Shown piece by piece: positions 47,026 through 57,576 of a stretch of DNA of 64,000 nucleotides. Origin of the DNA: Liolophura sinensis (lineage: Eukaryota; Mollusca; Polyplacophora; Chitonida; Chitonidae); NCBI RefSeq assembly GCF_032854445.1, contig NC_088302.1, positions 49,632,046 to 49,696,045 of the forward strand, written 5' to 3'. The notes beneath the pieces were generated by a model that was given only the letters and a program-made list of their open reading frames with translations, was not told the DNA's origin and searched no databases. A program made the position numbers and the translations under genes. How positions within the stretch are numbered: position 1 is the stretch's first letter; the number at the start of each line of letters is the position of its first letter.

Positions 47026-47064
47026 GTTACATAGTAATTCCCCGAAGGCTTGTAGAATTGCATG
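47026..47064 (+). CDS. Mini-exon candidate, 39 nt
   Basis: The acceptor gatgttttttgttctttcag and donor catg|gtgagt are both near consensus. One frame reads YIVIPRRLVELH, symmetric phase 1 to 1; a second frame is also open. The next acceptor (tgtattttgtttgaacag, 47368) leads in phase 1 to ten codons (MVDMESEMSR), a stop at 47401 and AATAAA at 47418, a possible 3' end. Confidence 0.25.
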
Positions 47065-48690
47065 GTGAGTCCATCTTTATTATTGATTTTGTTCTTCTGG
47101 AGGTTAACCATAGTTTAACATGCAGTTATGTGTACACGTGCAGCTCATTTTATCTAAAGTGATCATGACAATGAAAAGTTTGTAAAAAAAATGACAGTAG
47201 TATGCAAAATTTCTCATTAAAACAGCGTTTATTGTTGGGCTCAGTTACACCAGGTAACCACACAGAGATGACATATATTTATGTATAGTAGGTGTACATA
47301 CATGCATACAAATTTTCACCTTTTAATTGCCATCGGGCACATTTTTCCTGTGTATTTTGTTTGAACAGGTATGGTTGATATGGAATCGGAGATGAGCCGT
47401 TAAAAGCTGTAAGAAGCAATAAATGAAAAGACCTCTGTCATGGCTGTCAATGTTCTCTCTTGTGTGTATAATTTGTTGACATGTATTTTCTATTTAGGTT
47501 CTGTCTGTTAAGCTAGCGGTTGACAGTTGTAAAATTTTTTTACCGTTACATAGCAGGGATCTTCAGTGGATTACCAACTCATGTCTCTGACTGGAAATCA
47601 CAAGATTTTATTCAGTAAGGTAGCATTTTCAAAACGTGATAACACCGGATGGATGCTGTGGGTCTTGTTTGGCTCTGCACTGCTTTTTACTCATTAACCG
47701 TCATATTTGTGAAATATTTTAAAGAATGAGGAAAAACATTAATGATTTAAGCAAAACACAAAATAAATACATGTACAACTTTTAAGTTCACAAATACACC
47801 TGGCAAGAACAATGCCTGATTAGACAAGCAATATACAGGGTCCTGATCTAACACGTGAACCGCCTTACTAGTGTTTCTAAATACATGTGCACTCCATACA
47901 CATGCTAGCTCACCCAGACAAGTTACTGCAGTATCATGCCCAATATATACGCAGCCGTTCTCAGTTCCGTGCTCCTAAATGCATAAGTTTAACACTTAAA
48001 CTAACCGCAAAATCCAATTTATTGCATTGATATCTGTCTATCCACTGTAAGAAACCACATTTTGACGTGACAGCCAATTATCACGACATATTCAGCTCTA
48101 GTGACTGGCCAAGTTCATAAAGGCTTCTACAACATGACTGCTCGGAGTGTATTGTCCGTCAGTGCCATATCCCCAGTGATAAGGGTGAAAATGTGGGATT
48201 AGTGACTAAAAATTCTTTATTGATGACTTAAAATATGGCCAGATACATGTATGTGTAACAGACCCATCGGCATCTATGCCAGGTATCCCGAATAGTATAA
48301 ATGTGCCCTGTCCACTACAATGGCCAAGTCACTATGACAAACATTTACAGTAGTTATAGCTGTCTCACCATATAAAACTCCTGTGTTTATGTATTGTTGA
48401 TGATCTGTTTGATAATGGCCAGTATTCCAGTTGTGTATGCCATCTATGAATTGTGCTCAGTTGATCTGGTCAATGACAGTGCCATTTTTCATGCAAGGCC
48501 TTTCAGCTAATCTGCTTTTGTAACATAGAGTCTCTACCTTGCAGAAAATCAATCTTGTCAATACTACTAATATGCAAATGTTCCAGTAACATATACAAGA
48601 TAACATCAGTATTAATTCTGTTTCATAAATATCAGGGTCCCAGTCTTCTATACATGCATATATGATGGAAACGTGTAAGTTTTCTCCTCA
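47065..48690. other. Mostly non-coding; possible tiny terminal exon
   Basis: It contains the possible terminal exon 47369-47403 described with the mini-exon at 47026. Otherwise AT-rich sequence without structure. Confidence 0.3.
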
Positions 48691-48744
48691 TTTAACATTT
48701 CATAATGTCGAGTACTCTGATGACCCTTTTCATGAAAAACCTCC

Positions 48745-49200
48745 TCAATACTCAGTGCATTATTAATCTCTCTAGGACAGCATGTGCACAGGTAACCTTA
48801 CACCTATTGACATGCACCATTAATGTCTGTCACAACATGTTGTGCATTACCAATCTCTCTAAGACAGCATGTGCACAGGTAACCTTACACCTATTGACAT
48901 GCACCATTAATGTCTGTCACAACATGTTGTGCATTACTAATCTCTCTAAGACAGCATGTGCACAGGTAACCTTACACCTATTGACATGCACCATTAATGT
49001 CTGTCACAACATGTTGTGCATTACTAATCTCTCTAAGACAGCATGTGCACAGGTAACCTTACACCTGTTGACATGCACCATTAATGTCTGTCACAACATG
49101 CTGTGCATTACTAATCTCTCTAAGACAGCATGTGCACAGGTAACCTTACACCTGTTGACATATACCATTAATGTCTGTCACAACATGTTGTGCATGATGA
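48745..49200. repeat. 87-bp minisatellite, five copies
   Basis: The unit is gcattactaatctctctaa, gacagcatgtgcacaggtaa, ccttacacctattgacatgc, accattaatgtctgtcacaa, catgttgt: 87 bp, or 29 codons. The plus-strand 176-aa frame (48705-49235) is this unit repeated (NLSKTACAQVTLHLLTCTIN ...). Each unit appears to be built from three decayed 30-bp units of the neighbouring array. Confidence 0.93.
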
Positions 49201-49286
49201 ACTTATTTCTTCCACAGCACGTTGCACTTGATTAATATGAACCACATTCACTTATGTTTTTTGCAACAAAATGTAAATAATAAATG

Positions 49287-50498
49287 TCATCCACAACACG
49301 ATTTGTACCAGATTAAATGTTTCACATTATGTGCACCATAACGTGTCTCTTCTGCAGCATGATGTGCATCACTAATCTGTTCCACAAGATCATGTTCATA
49401 ATTAACCTCTTCTACAACATCATGTTCATAATTCATCTCTTCTACAATATCATGTTCATAATTAACCTCTTCTACAACATCATGTTCATAATTCATCTCT
49501 TCTACAACATCATGTTCATAATTCATCTCTTCTACAATATCATGTTCATAATTAACCTCTTCTACAACATCATGTTCATAATTAATCTCTTCTACAACAT
49601 CATGTTCATAATTCATCTCTTCTACAACATCATGTTCATAATTAACCTTTTCTACAACATCATGTTCATAATTCATCTCTTCTACAATATCATGTTCATA
49701 ATTAACCTCTTCTACAACATCATGTTCATAATTAACCTCTTCTACAACATCATGTTCATAATTCATCTCTTCTACAACATCATGTTCATAATTCATCTCT
49801 TCTACAATATCATGTTCATAATTAATCTCTTCTACAACATCATGTTCATAATTAATCTCTTCTACAACATCATGTTCATAATTAACCTCTTCTACAACAT
49901 CATGTTCATAATTAATCTCTTCTACAACATCATGTTCATAATTAATCTCTTCTACAACATCATGTTCATAATTCATCTCTTCTACAATATCATGTTCATA
50001 ATTAATCTCTTCTACAACATCATGTTCATAATTAACCTCTTCTACAACATCATGTTCATAATTCATCTCTTCTACAACATCATGTTCATAATTCATCTCT
50101 TCTACAATATCATGTTCATAATTAATCTCTTCTACAACATCATGTTCATAATTAATCTCTTCTACAACATCATGTTCATAATTAATCTCTTCTACAACAT
50201 CATGTTCATAATTAATCTCTTCTACAACATCATGTTCATAATTCATCTCTTCTACAACATCATGTTCATAATTAATCTCTTCTACAACATCATTATCATA
50301 ATTAATCTCTTCTACAACATGAGACATTGACAATTGAACATCATGCATGAGGGGTACCATAACGAGTGCTCCATTAAAATCATTTAAAATATTTGCAACA
50401 ACAACCATTTTTGCATCGTGACATTCGCCATTAATCTCTTCCACAATTCCTTGTACATTATGTATTCCTTCCACGGACAGCACACATCTCAGAGACAC
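49287..50498 (-). other. 403-codon open frame made of decapeptide repeats
   Basis: The minus strand is open from 50498 to 49287. The centre is about 31 copies of a ten-residue unit VVEEINYEHD with I/M/V exchange at one position and V/I at another. Decayed units in both flanks stay in this frame (VEEINGECHD near the start, VEQISDAHH and AEETRYGAHN at the end). If translated it would be a very acidic, Glu/Asp-rich repetitive protein with no signal peptide. Against coding: the 30-bp period keeps frames open automatically, the plus strand is equally open over 337 codons (NIMFIINLFY repeat), and there is no intron/exon or promoter context. I treat it as satellite DNA. Confidence 0.3.
49321..50340. 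repeat. 30-bp minisatellite, about 32 copies
   Basis: The unit is tctacaacatcatgttcata, attaatctct. Every copy from 49381 to 50310 is exactly 30 bp. Only two sites vary: acaacat/acaatat, and attaat/attaac/attcat before ctct. The acaatat variant occurs only directly after an attcat unit. The 150-bp block 49711-49860 recurs without change at 50011-50160. Decayed units extend on both sides to about 49290 and 50525. Confidence 0.97.
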
Positions 50499-50535
50499 AT
50501 GTTGTGCTTCGTTAATTCCTCCATTCCTCTTACAG

Positions 50536-50569
50536 GCAATTGAAGATTACTCTTCCCATGACAAAGTAG
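50536..50569 (+). CDS. Mini-exon candidate, 34 nt
   Basis: The acceptor attcctccattcctcttacag and the donor tag|gtaatt bound a segment with one open frame, AIEDYSSHDKV, phase 0 to 1. It lies about 10 bp beyond the last decayed unit of the 48.7-50.5 kb repeat domain. Its phases fit between the start exon at 31152-31367 and the terminal exon at 57186-57400. The junctions would read EEDILK-AIEDYSS and SHDKV-V-SEGKF. The signals are good, but at this length chance cannot be excluded. Confidence 0.3.
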
Positions 50570-50619
50570 GTAATTTAACATGACCAATTTATGATGAATA
50601 CAGGGTGCAAGGGCAGGGT

Positions 50620-50764
50620 CACTTTCACAAAACTTTGTCAATCATATTTCTCATAGTTTTTTTTGTAAAAGATGTCGTCTAGGTTATTGTGTCATAAGGT
50701 GACCTTGTTTACGAGTTAAGCCGTTATGTTATGAGAAATTTATTTACAAAGTTTTGTGAAAGTG
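50620..50764. mobile_element. Short MITE, 145 bp
   Basis: The left arm cactttcacaaaactttgtc, then catatttctcata, and the right arm tatgagaaatttatttacaa, agttttgtgaaagtg, are inverted over about 36 bp with few differences. The loop is short, so the transcript could fold into a long hairpin. Target duplication is unclear; caag occurs on both sides a few bases out. Confidence 0.7.
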
Positions 50765-52030
50765 GGCACAAGATAAAACCCATGTTTTTAGCTTATAAAT
50801 GTGAATTACTATTGCTGTATGTGTGAGTAGTGAGGACTTCTCTATATGTACAGTTCATGACGAATATGACTGGATGTATGTAACGGCACATTTCCGGCAT
50901 ATGTCTCCCACTGTGAAATACTGTACATGTAATCCTTGATCAGGTCCATTTATAGAGATAACAACATGGCTTCAAAAAATGCCCCACTTTGATCACTGTG
51001 ATTTGTTTCCTAAGATTTGCAGACCCATTTCTAAATTAAAGAGATGTTTGGCCCTAAGAAAGCTTCCGTCGCCTTAGTAACACATCCACAGATTATTGAA
51101 TGGAAGAGAATAGATGTGGCAGTGGTGCTGTGGGCATAAATGGGAAATTAATTGGAACTCACTCTGAATTCCATCTGTAAAAGAGAGGAATCGATTTGGA
51201 AAAGCAAAAAGTACCAGACTAGAAAGATAAATGCCAGTAGGCTCTTTTTTGTGAGTTTGCTTGTTAAGATATTACTCGTATGTTTTGTTGGTATATTTTC
51301 GTAATATTGTCAATTACTTTTAATTGAATGTATTGAAGTTACTCTATTTTTTACAAAGTTTTTGATTTTTATCAATTCCACTTTTATGTCTCGCGAAGTC
51401 TAGTAAATTGGTTGCTTTCTTGGACCTGCAACCAGATAAGAAATTAAGCTGTTATGGTTCCAGACTGTAATGGTAAATGTTCCTTTTTTTACAGAAATAC
51501 TTTCTGACATTAATATTTTTTTAATCTTTGCGGCTTGGTTGTAACACAGAACAAATTGGATTCAAAACAGTCAGCTTGATGGAGATTTTACTGAGAAAAA
51601 TTGCCTTCTTTTTTATACTTTCTTATACATTTCAGGCCTGCAAGAAATTTTTTCTTCAAGCAACCAATTAGCCATGGGATTATTATGCATCTTTTAAGTT
51701 TGTGTGTCAGAAATGTGAAGAGCTTTTATTCCTAAACTCTTGTTGGCCCACATAAAGTTTTTCCAAAAAAGCTTAGAGGATTTACACTGATTGTCAGCCA
51801 CAGTCTGATGTACATGTGCACCTGGATCAAAATATCCATCCTACAAAGAAAGTAACAGGGTACATAGGAACAGATGGGCAAAGGATGACGCCATCATAAT
51901 ATCACATTGTATACAATCTAGCCCCAATGTTAAATTACCATTGCATGAAAAAGCCAGTAACCATTTGGTATTATCTTAGGAACTGATCCTCAGTAATGTA
52001 CATGTGGGAACTGCCAGTGGATCCTTGGCT
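50765..52030. other. No supported gene
   Basis: AT-rich sequence without repeats or supported frames. Confidence 0.4.
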
Positions 52031-52112
52031 CAGATCTGGATCCTTTGCTCATATCTGGGTTCTTTCATCAGATCTGGGTTCTTTATCAGATCTGGGTTCT
52101 TTCATCAGACCT
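52031..52112. repeat. 19-bp tandem repeat, about 4.4 copies
   Basis: The unit is cagatctgggttctttcat with small variants, including one copy with a deleted base. Confidence 0.9.
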
Positions 52113-52159
52113 GAATATACATATCACACTTGACAACACTTGTGTAGCAAACTTTTGTC

Positions 52160-52208
52160 AGTGTATCTCACGAGTGTGGCTTAAAACCCCATTCAAATAA
52201 ATAAATCA
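52160..52208 (+). mobile_element. SINE family A, tail fragment
   Basis: gagtgtggcttaaaacccca, ttcaaataaataaat: a short decayed tail. Confidence 0.55.
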
Positions 52209-53614
52209 GTGTACCATAGGACCATGTACTACTGTGTGTAAGTAGACTTAAAAGTATATGTAGGATATCATTTTGGAATACAATAGTTTGTATTATACAG
52301 TTGACATGTCAAGTTTGTCATTGCTGACTGTACAGACTGTAATTTGAAGCAATTTTGTCAAAAATTAGTAAAATGCATATACAAACCATTTTTTCTTAAA
52401 AACTAATAATGCATGCTGTAGTCAGGCACATACACATGTACATGTATGTCAGACCGTAAAGAGCTTTCTGTTCTTGTTTTTGATACCTGAAATTTCATGG
52501 TTAAATGTTAAAAAGGATTATGACTGATAAGAAGCAGTTGTCTGAAGCAGTTATCCTGCAGGCAAGTGCCAGATTGTTGTACTAGACCAGCTTTGATCTT
52601 AGCATATCACTGGCTATACCAGCAGCGTGTGTGTTCCAAACCTGATCCATTCAGCCACTCTATTCTCTGATGGAACCTCCAAGATAATTGGCCATCTTTT
52701 GACATTTTCCACTTTTATATTGATATTTTATATTAATAATAAAGTCGCATCTATTGATTTTGGTCATGCCATTTTTTTTTTTAAGCGATGTCTGTCTATT
52801 ATGCGACATAACTTAATTTGTGAAAGCTGAAGGATTCTAGATTGAGTTGATTTTGCTCAGGCAAGTTATGTTCGTTTGTTCTGTAAGAGATGGCTGTGCT
52901 GGCTGCGATCACAACCTGCGAGGTCGTCTCCCTTTGAAGTCTTCAGCATGTTTTGCACGATGGATTATAGACTATCGAGTTTATAATAGCACAGCGTCAT
53001 GCACCAAGCTTTTTTTTTAGCAAGCACTTCAGCACTGGGATACAAATATATCTCTTATACCAGAAGGTTAGTAGATAAAAGTTTTGATGCATAATGCAGC
53101 AATGTTAAAACAACCTTAGGGTTATTTGGCCATTTGAATGTTTCTGTTACATACTAGAACATCATTGAATGCATGCTTAAATGTTGTAGGACTGGAGCTC
53201 ATGCATTTCTTACAGCAGCGTGCAACAATGTTAAAGTGTATTTTATTGTTTTTTAGCAAATGTGTTCAGGATGCTTAGCTTGTTCCAAAGATATGTGAAA
53301 AACTGTTTTCTTATTGAAATGTGTAGGTTAATGCTAAAGTTTTTCAAAATGATAATCCAGGACCCATTTTTTCAAAAGTGTATTAGTTACTACTGGCATT
53401 AAATCATATTTAAAACTGAGCAGCTAACACAGTTGTACAAAGGCCACATACAACTGCACCAGATTTACTTTGTATTTAATATACTTTTACACCATTAATT
53501 TTGGAAAAAATTGAAGACTTGGCTTTAAAGGAAAAGACCTCTAAAATCGTAGTTGGCATAACTTAATAATAGACCCCTTAAAACTATGCATAAATATACT
53601 TTCATTTTCTTTTT
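52209..53614. other. No supported gene
   Basis: AT-rich sequence. The 67-aa plus-strand frame at 52627-52830 is hydrophobic and unremarkable. Confidence 0.4.
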
Positions 53615-53908
53615 TAGATTTTTTTGAAGACAGTTAAAGGCGTTCAAACATTTGAATTCTAAGCTGGGCTTATGGACCATACTATAAGAGTTTAGGAACT
53701 GTGATGTCACAGGAAGACACTGAATGTGGGAATAACTCTTTCTACCCATGAGTAAAAGATTACTGAAATAATGTTCCCAAAAATTCCTGCCTTCAGGTGA
53801 ACATCAGGAGAAAAAGGTGATGTTCCTAGATGCTGCCAGTGAGGCTCATAAAGCCCACCATCGAATTCAAATATTTGAATGCCTTTTAACACTCTTCAAA
53901 AAAATCTA
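53615..53908. mobile_element. MITE with about 60-bp inverted ends and TA target
   Basis: Bounded by TA (53615-53616 and 53907-53908). The left arm gatttttttgaagacagtta, aaggcgttcaaacatttgaa, ttctaagctgggctt matches, inverted, the right arm ending gaatgccttttaacactctt, caaaaaaatc at about 80 percent by eye. It has no coding capacity. The TA bounds fit a Tc1/mariner-type MITE. Confidence 0.78.
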
Positions 53909-55234
53909 AAAAAATAAATGTAAGTATTTTTACTCATAGTTTTCAGTTGTCAATACGATGAATCTTGCTCCACATTTTAGCTTTCTTTTACTTCTGGTAT
54001 TCTAAATCTGGTATTATGTGCTGCAACACTTTTGAACAGCCGGACCCAGCTGATCAACATGTGATATTTATTTCAACATGGCCTCAGGAAAATGATTGCT
54101 GAATCTAGATCTGGATGGTTCTGCTGCCTTGAATGAGGAGGGTTGGCAGGTGCCCTGACTGGACTTGGACAGTTTACTGCCAGGTACTCCAGTTTCTTCC
54201 TGTTATTCCTGAAAGTGATTATTCTTGAGTATTGTTAAGCAACAAAATAAATATGTGCAAGTGTAAATAAACATTTTGTTTTCTCTCAGCATTGTTTTTT
54301 GTCTAAGTAATTCTGGTATCTCTTCAAGTAAAGCTGAAGGGAGTTTGATTTATCATGTGCGTGTAACATATCAGTGAACATATCAGAATCTAAGCATGAT
54401 CAGGTCAACATTCGTACACCACTCCTAAACCATAATGGTGTGTTCTCAGTACATAATGGCAATAACCATTTCAAAAACAACCTAAGACACACCAGGTATA
54501 TGCAAAAAGTAATAACAAATAAAGCTGGTTGCCTGAAAAGAGATGTCACCAATTTTCAGTGATGCATGGAAGACAGTCGATATAGGCCTGGACACAGCAT
54601 CTAACACAATTTTCATTCTCTGTGAAGGATAGAAGTTTTTGTTTCACTTGTTCAAAGCATGCCATATGAAAATGAAAAAATGAGCTGCAGACAACAAAAA
54701 CACTCTTGCGTCTTTCGTCTCTGTTGTCCACTTTGTATAATTTGTGTTTAAATCAATAACACATTATGTTTTCAAGGCAGGTGGCATTTTGCACTTAGCC
54801 CGTAATTTTTCATAACTGTTCAAGCATGTGTTGTCAATCAATCATTACAGCCATGAGCTTTAATGATACAGCAAGTCTTAGAAATTGCCCATTCTTCTGT
54901 ACATCTAACAAATTTTGTGTCGGCTTCAATCCGTAAGTTGTTATCTGGCTTGGAATGACGGCATTATGGTTAAGAGCCATTCCAATTAAATGTGGAAATG
55001 GTTTTGTATCTGAACAATTAGAAATCTGTCAACATGTCATTCAGTAGGGCTAATTCTGATGATTTCATTCCATTCTGTAAGATATCTATGAGCAATCATT
55101 TCCCATAATGCTCTGCAACATTCAGTGTAGTCCTTTTTAAATGCAAGCTCATGGAGCCTTAACTATTATTGTCAAAAGTTTCATCACTTTTTGGGTGTGA
55201 ATTATGCAGCATGTCTTGTTTGAAAAACCATTTA
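53909..55234. other. Mostly non-coding, two repeat traces
   Basis: At 54021-54047 ctgcaacacttttgaacagc, cggaccc matches 27358-27384 (a piece of SINE family B). At about 54205-54262 tgattattcttgagtattgt, taagcaacaaaataaat looks like a very decayed family A tail. Confidence 0.4.
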
Positions 55235-55690
55235 GACCCATGCTAGTTCACCCAGCCAAAGCACTGTTCTGGCCTCAACTGATCTGCTTTTGAGAACTGA
55301 AGTCAGAGGCTCAAATCCAGCTCTAGCTGCATCTTAAGGTCAGGAGATTTGTCACACTTCATCTAATACACAGTACACTTTGGCATCCTGCACAGAGAAG
55401 GCTGATAGCCACTTTGTAAGTGAAGTCAGGATGTTTGGAAATGAAGTCAGGATGTTTTGTAAGTGAAGCCATGACATTTTGTTCATGAAGTCAGGACATT
55501 TTTTAAGTGAAGTCAAGACGTTTTGTAAGTGAAGTCAGGACATTTTGTGAGTGAAGTCAGGGGGTTTGGCAGGTGTTTGGCAAAGGATGGCGATTTGCAT
55601 TCAGCCTCTAAAACTCTGCCCTTGAATGTGTATATAAAATAGAAATATTCTTGAACACTATCAAGTTAATGTATAAATATATATTTATGT
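55235..55690 (+). mobile_element. Probable SINE-like element disrupted by a minisatellite
   Basis: A tRNA-like head region (ctggcctcaactgatctgct; B box ggctcaaatccagctctagc) is followed by gcatcttaaggtcaggagat, ttgtca and tttggcatcctgcacagaga. After the 22-bp repeats at 55411-55570 the tail agaaatattcttgaacacta, tcaagttaatgtataaatat resembles the family A tail. The boundaries are estimates. Confidence 0.45.
55411..55570. repeat. 22-bp tandem repeat, about 7 copies
   Basis: The unit aagtgaagtcaggacattttgt repeats with scattered changes, inside the SINE-like element. It probably expanded from an aagtgaagtcagg word of that element. Confidence 0.85.
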
Positions 55691-56586
55691 ATTTAAGAAC
55701 ATAATATATATATTTGAGAACATTTACTATATCAAAACATATTTAAAAATGGCAAAAAATATATGTGCATAAGTAATAACCATGCTGAAGAATTCTGACA
55801 GCGTAAGGGAGTAGAAGAATGGAGCCTTTGGGGGAATGAGGAGGGGAGGGGTTGATTATTTTAACCTCCTGATTAAAGATGCAGAACAGTAAATGTATAT
55901 TCGTGCTGTCATACATGGAAAGTGTAGAAGCTGGGTTAATATTCTGCAGGGATATGCTTTAAGGCTTACCTTTATTGTTGAGTGTATACAGTTTGTAGAT
56001 GACATAAAACATGTGTGTAATTGCACAAAGTGGATAATTGTACTGCTAATTGGTGGTGTGACTATTCACTCAGTCCTAAACAGTCACCTTGTTGTTAAAA
56101 CTTGTGGCAGCCTGCACATGTATTTATTTATATTAAGCTTGCTAACTCACTCTGGCAGCTGTGCCTTTACTGGTAATAGAGGAGTCACAGTATAGCTGTG
56201 GGGAGAGCAAGAATCGTGGGAGGGAGGGGCTGTGGAGGTGTTGTTAGTAGCAGTGTGAGGAATGGCAAACTCATTAACGGGTGTGGTTACTGACAAAGTG
56301 GTTAATGGCTGCTGGAATTTTCACCCTTATTAGTGGTATTATTTTAATGCCACCTGGTGCCATCTTAGCCACCTCTGATGATTCTGTCACCCTTCTTGGA
56401 CTCCACATACACTGTATCAAGTATTTTAGCTTGCCCTTGATAAATGCAACACCAAATATCGGAGGTCTCTTGTTGGACTATGGGAGAAAGAGGCTATCTG
56501 CACACAAGTGTTGGGATAATGGGTTTGACATAGGCATGGCAATAACAGCTGTCTTGTTTTGTAAAACTAGCATCTTTGATGCTCTA
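55691..56586. other. No confirmed gene; two long-ish plus-strand frames
   Basis: Frames of 100 aa (55893-56195) and 135 aa (56281-56688) lie here. The second contains a hydrophobic stretch (AAGIFTLISGIILMPPGAIL) and then runs into the MITE at 56587, so at least its last 30 codons are transposon. No domain is recognised. G-rich purine run at 56205-56240. Confidence 0.3.
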
Positions 56587-56803
56587 TACTGTAATTCTTC
56601 AACCCTCTCACATGTTTGCAGGGTGTTTATTCAGGCAAAATCTGAGGACATTATTTTATGTAGGCTGAGAAAATTATACTTTTTGTGAAGCCCTGAAGTT
56701 GGCCAATCAGACCATTGTAATTTTGTCTCGAAAATCAAATAAAAAACATGAATTGCACTGAAAGTTGCTCTTTCATATGTGAAAAGGTTGAGGAATTATG
56801 GTA
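56587..56803 (+). mobile_element. MITE, Ta-attcttcaacc family, complete subtype 2
   Basis: The left end tactgtaattcttcaaccct, ctcacat and the right end atgtgaaaaggttgaggaat, tatggta are inverted over about 27 bp and bounded by TA. The interior matches 205-324 (gaattgcactgaaagttg) rather than the 212-bp copies, so it is a subfamily. Confidence 0.72.
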
Positions 56804-57185
56804 TTTAAATTTGCTTGATAAAAATCATTATTCCATTGGTTATATTTAGTTGTCTTGTCAAATTATTTCATTTTTTGACGCACATGTTGGAGTGTTCATG
56901 GAGGAATTGTATGTAGACAAAGACAGAATAGTAAAATTGTTTCTTATCAAATCTAGAAGAAAGAAAACACTTCACAATTGAGCATTTACTTCACTGAAGT
57001 TGAATAAGATTTTGAATCAGTGATCACATTAAATTTAGTTATCCTCTGGAAGTATTTTGAATGTGGTTGAACAATGCTCGAGACTTTTGCACTTATACAG
57101 TGATAGCCAGTTTTATGAGTGGACAAAAACCGGAGTGGCCAAAATAAATCACTGATATTTTACTTCTCAACTTGTGTCATATTAG
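56804..57185. other. No recognisable feature
   Basis: AT-rich spacer ending in the pyrimidine tract of the acceptor at 57185. Confidence 0.4.
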
Positions 57186-57400
57186 TGAGTGAAGGCAAGT
57201 TTTCTGCAGTGGACTTCATGCTCAACCACACAAGAGAACACCATGAACTGTTAATTGGCCCTGAGAACAATGCAAGCTGTGGAATCCTGAAATTTGCCTG
57301 TCAGCATCTGGGATTGAAGTTCAATGAACCCAAAAGTTTTGCAACTTGGCGATTGAAAGGCAAACGTCAACCTTTCAGCCATGAAATCATCAAATTATGA
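57186..57400 (+). CDS. Candidate terminal coding exon, unrecognised protein
   Basis: The acceptor ttttacttctcaacttgtgt, catattag is followed by two bases (phase 1), 70 open codons and TGA. The peptide contains SEGKFSAVDFMLNHTREHHE, LLIGPENNASCGILKFACQH and ends in a basic tail (RLKGKRQPFSHEIIKL). Codon choice and composition are protein-like. This is the strongest coding signal in the right half. It could be the last exon of the gene starting at 31152. No family is recognised. Downstream, GATAAA near 57438 and AATAAA near 58077 are possible polyadenylation signals, and a MITE (57577-57788) would lie in the 3' UTR if the latter is used. Confidence 0.4.
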
Positions 57401-57576
57401 AGAGAGATTACACTCTCCTATTCTTCAAATACATCTGGATAAAAGATCTGCTTTTACATATCTGTACATTTTTATCTGATAGTTATAAATTAATGCATTT
57501 GAAGTACAGGGGAGTACATGTATGGGGGATATGTCTGTCCTACCTCTGAGTTTGAAATACCAGCTGAAATTATATG

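Noticed and set aside
48705-49235. 176-aa plus-strand open frame
   Set aside because: Five translations of an 87-bp (29-codon) tandem repeat; the openness follows from the period.
49317-50330. 337-aa plus-strand open frame (NIMFIINLFY repeats)
   Set aside because: It is the antisense reading of the 30-bp satellite. The period of 30 keeps it open without selection, and there is no non-repetitive coding context.
56281-56688. 135-aa frame as a membrane protein gene
   Set aside because: Its last third is MITE sequence, there is no splice or promoter support, and only one hydrophobic stretch.
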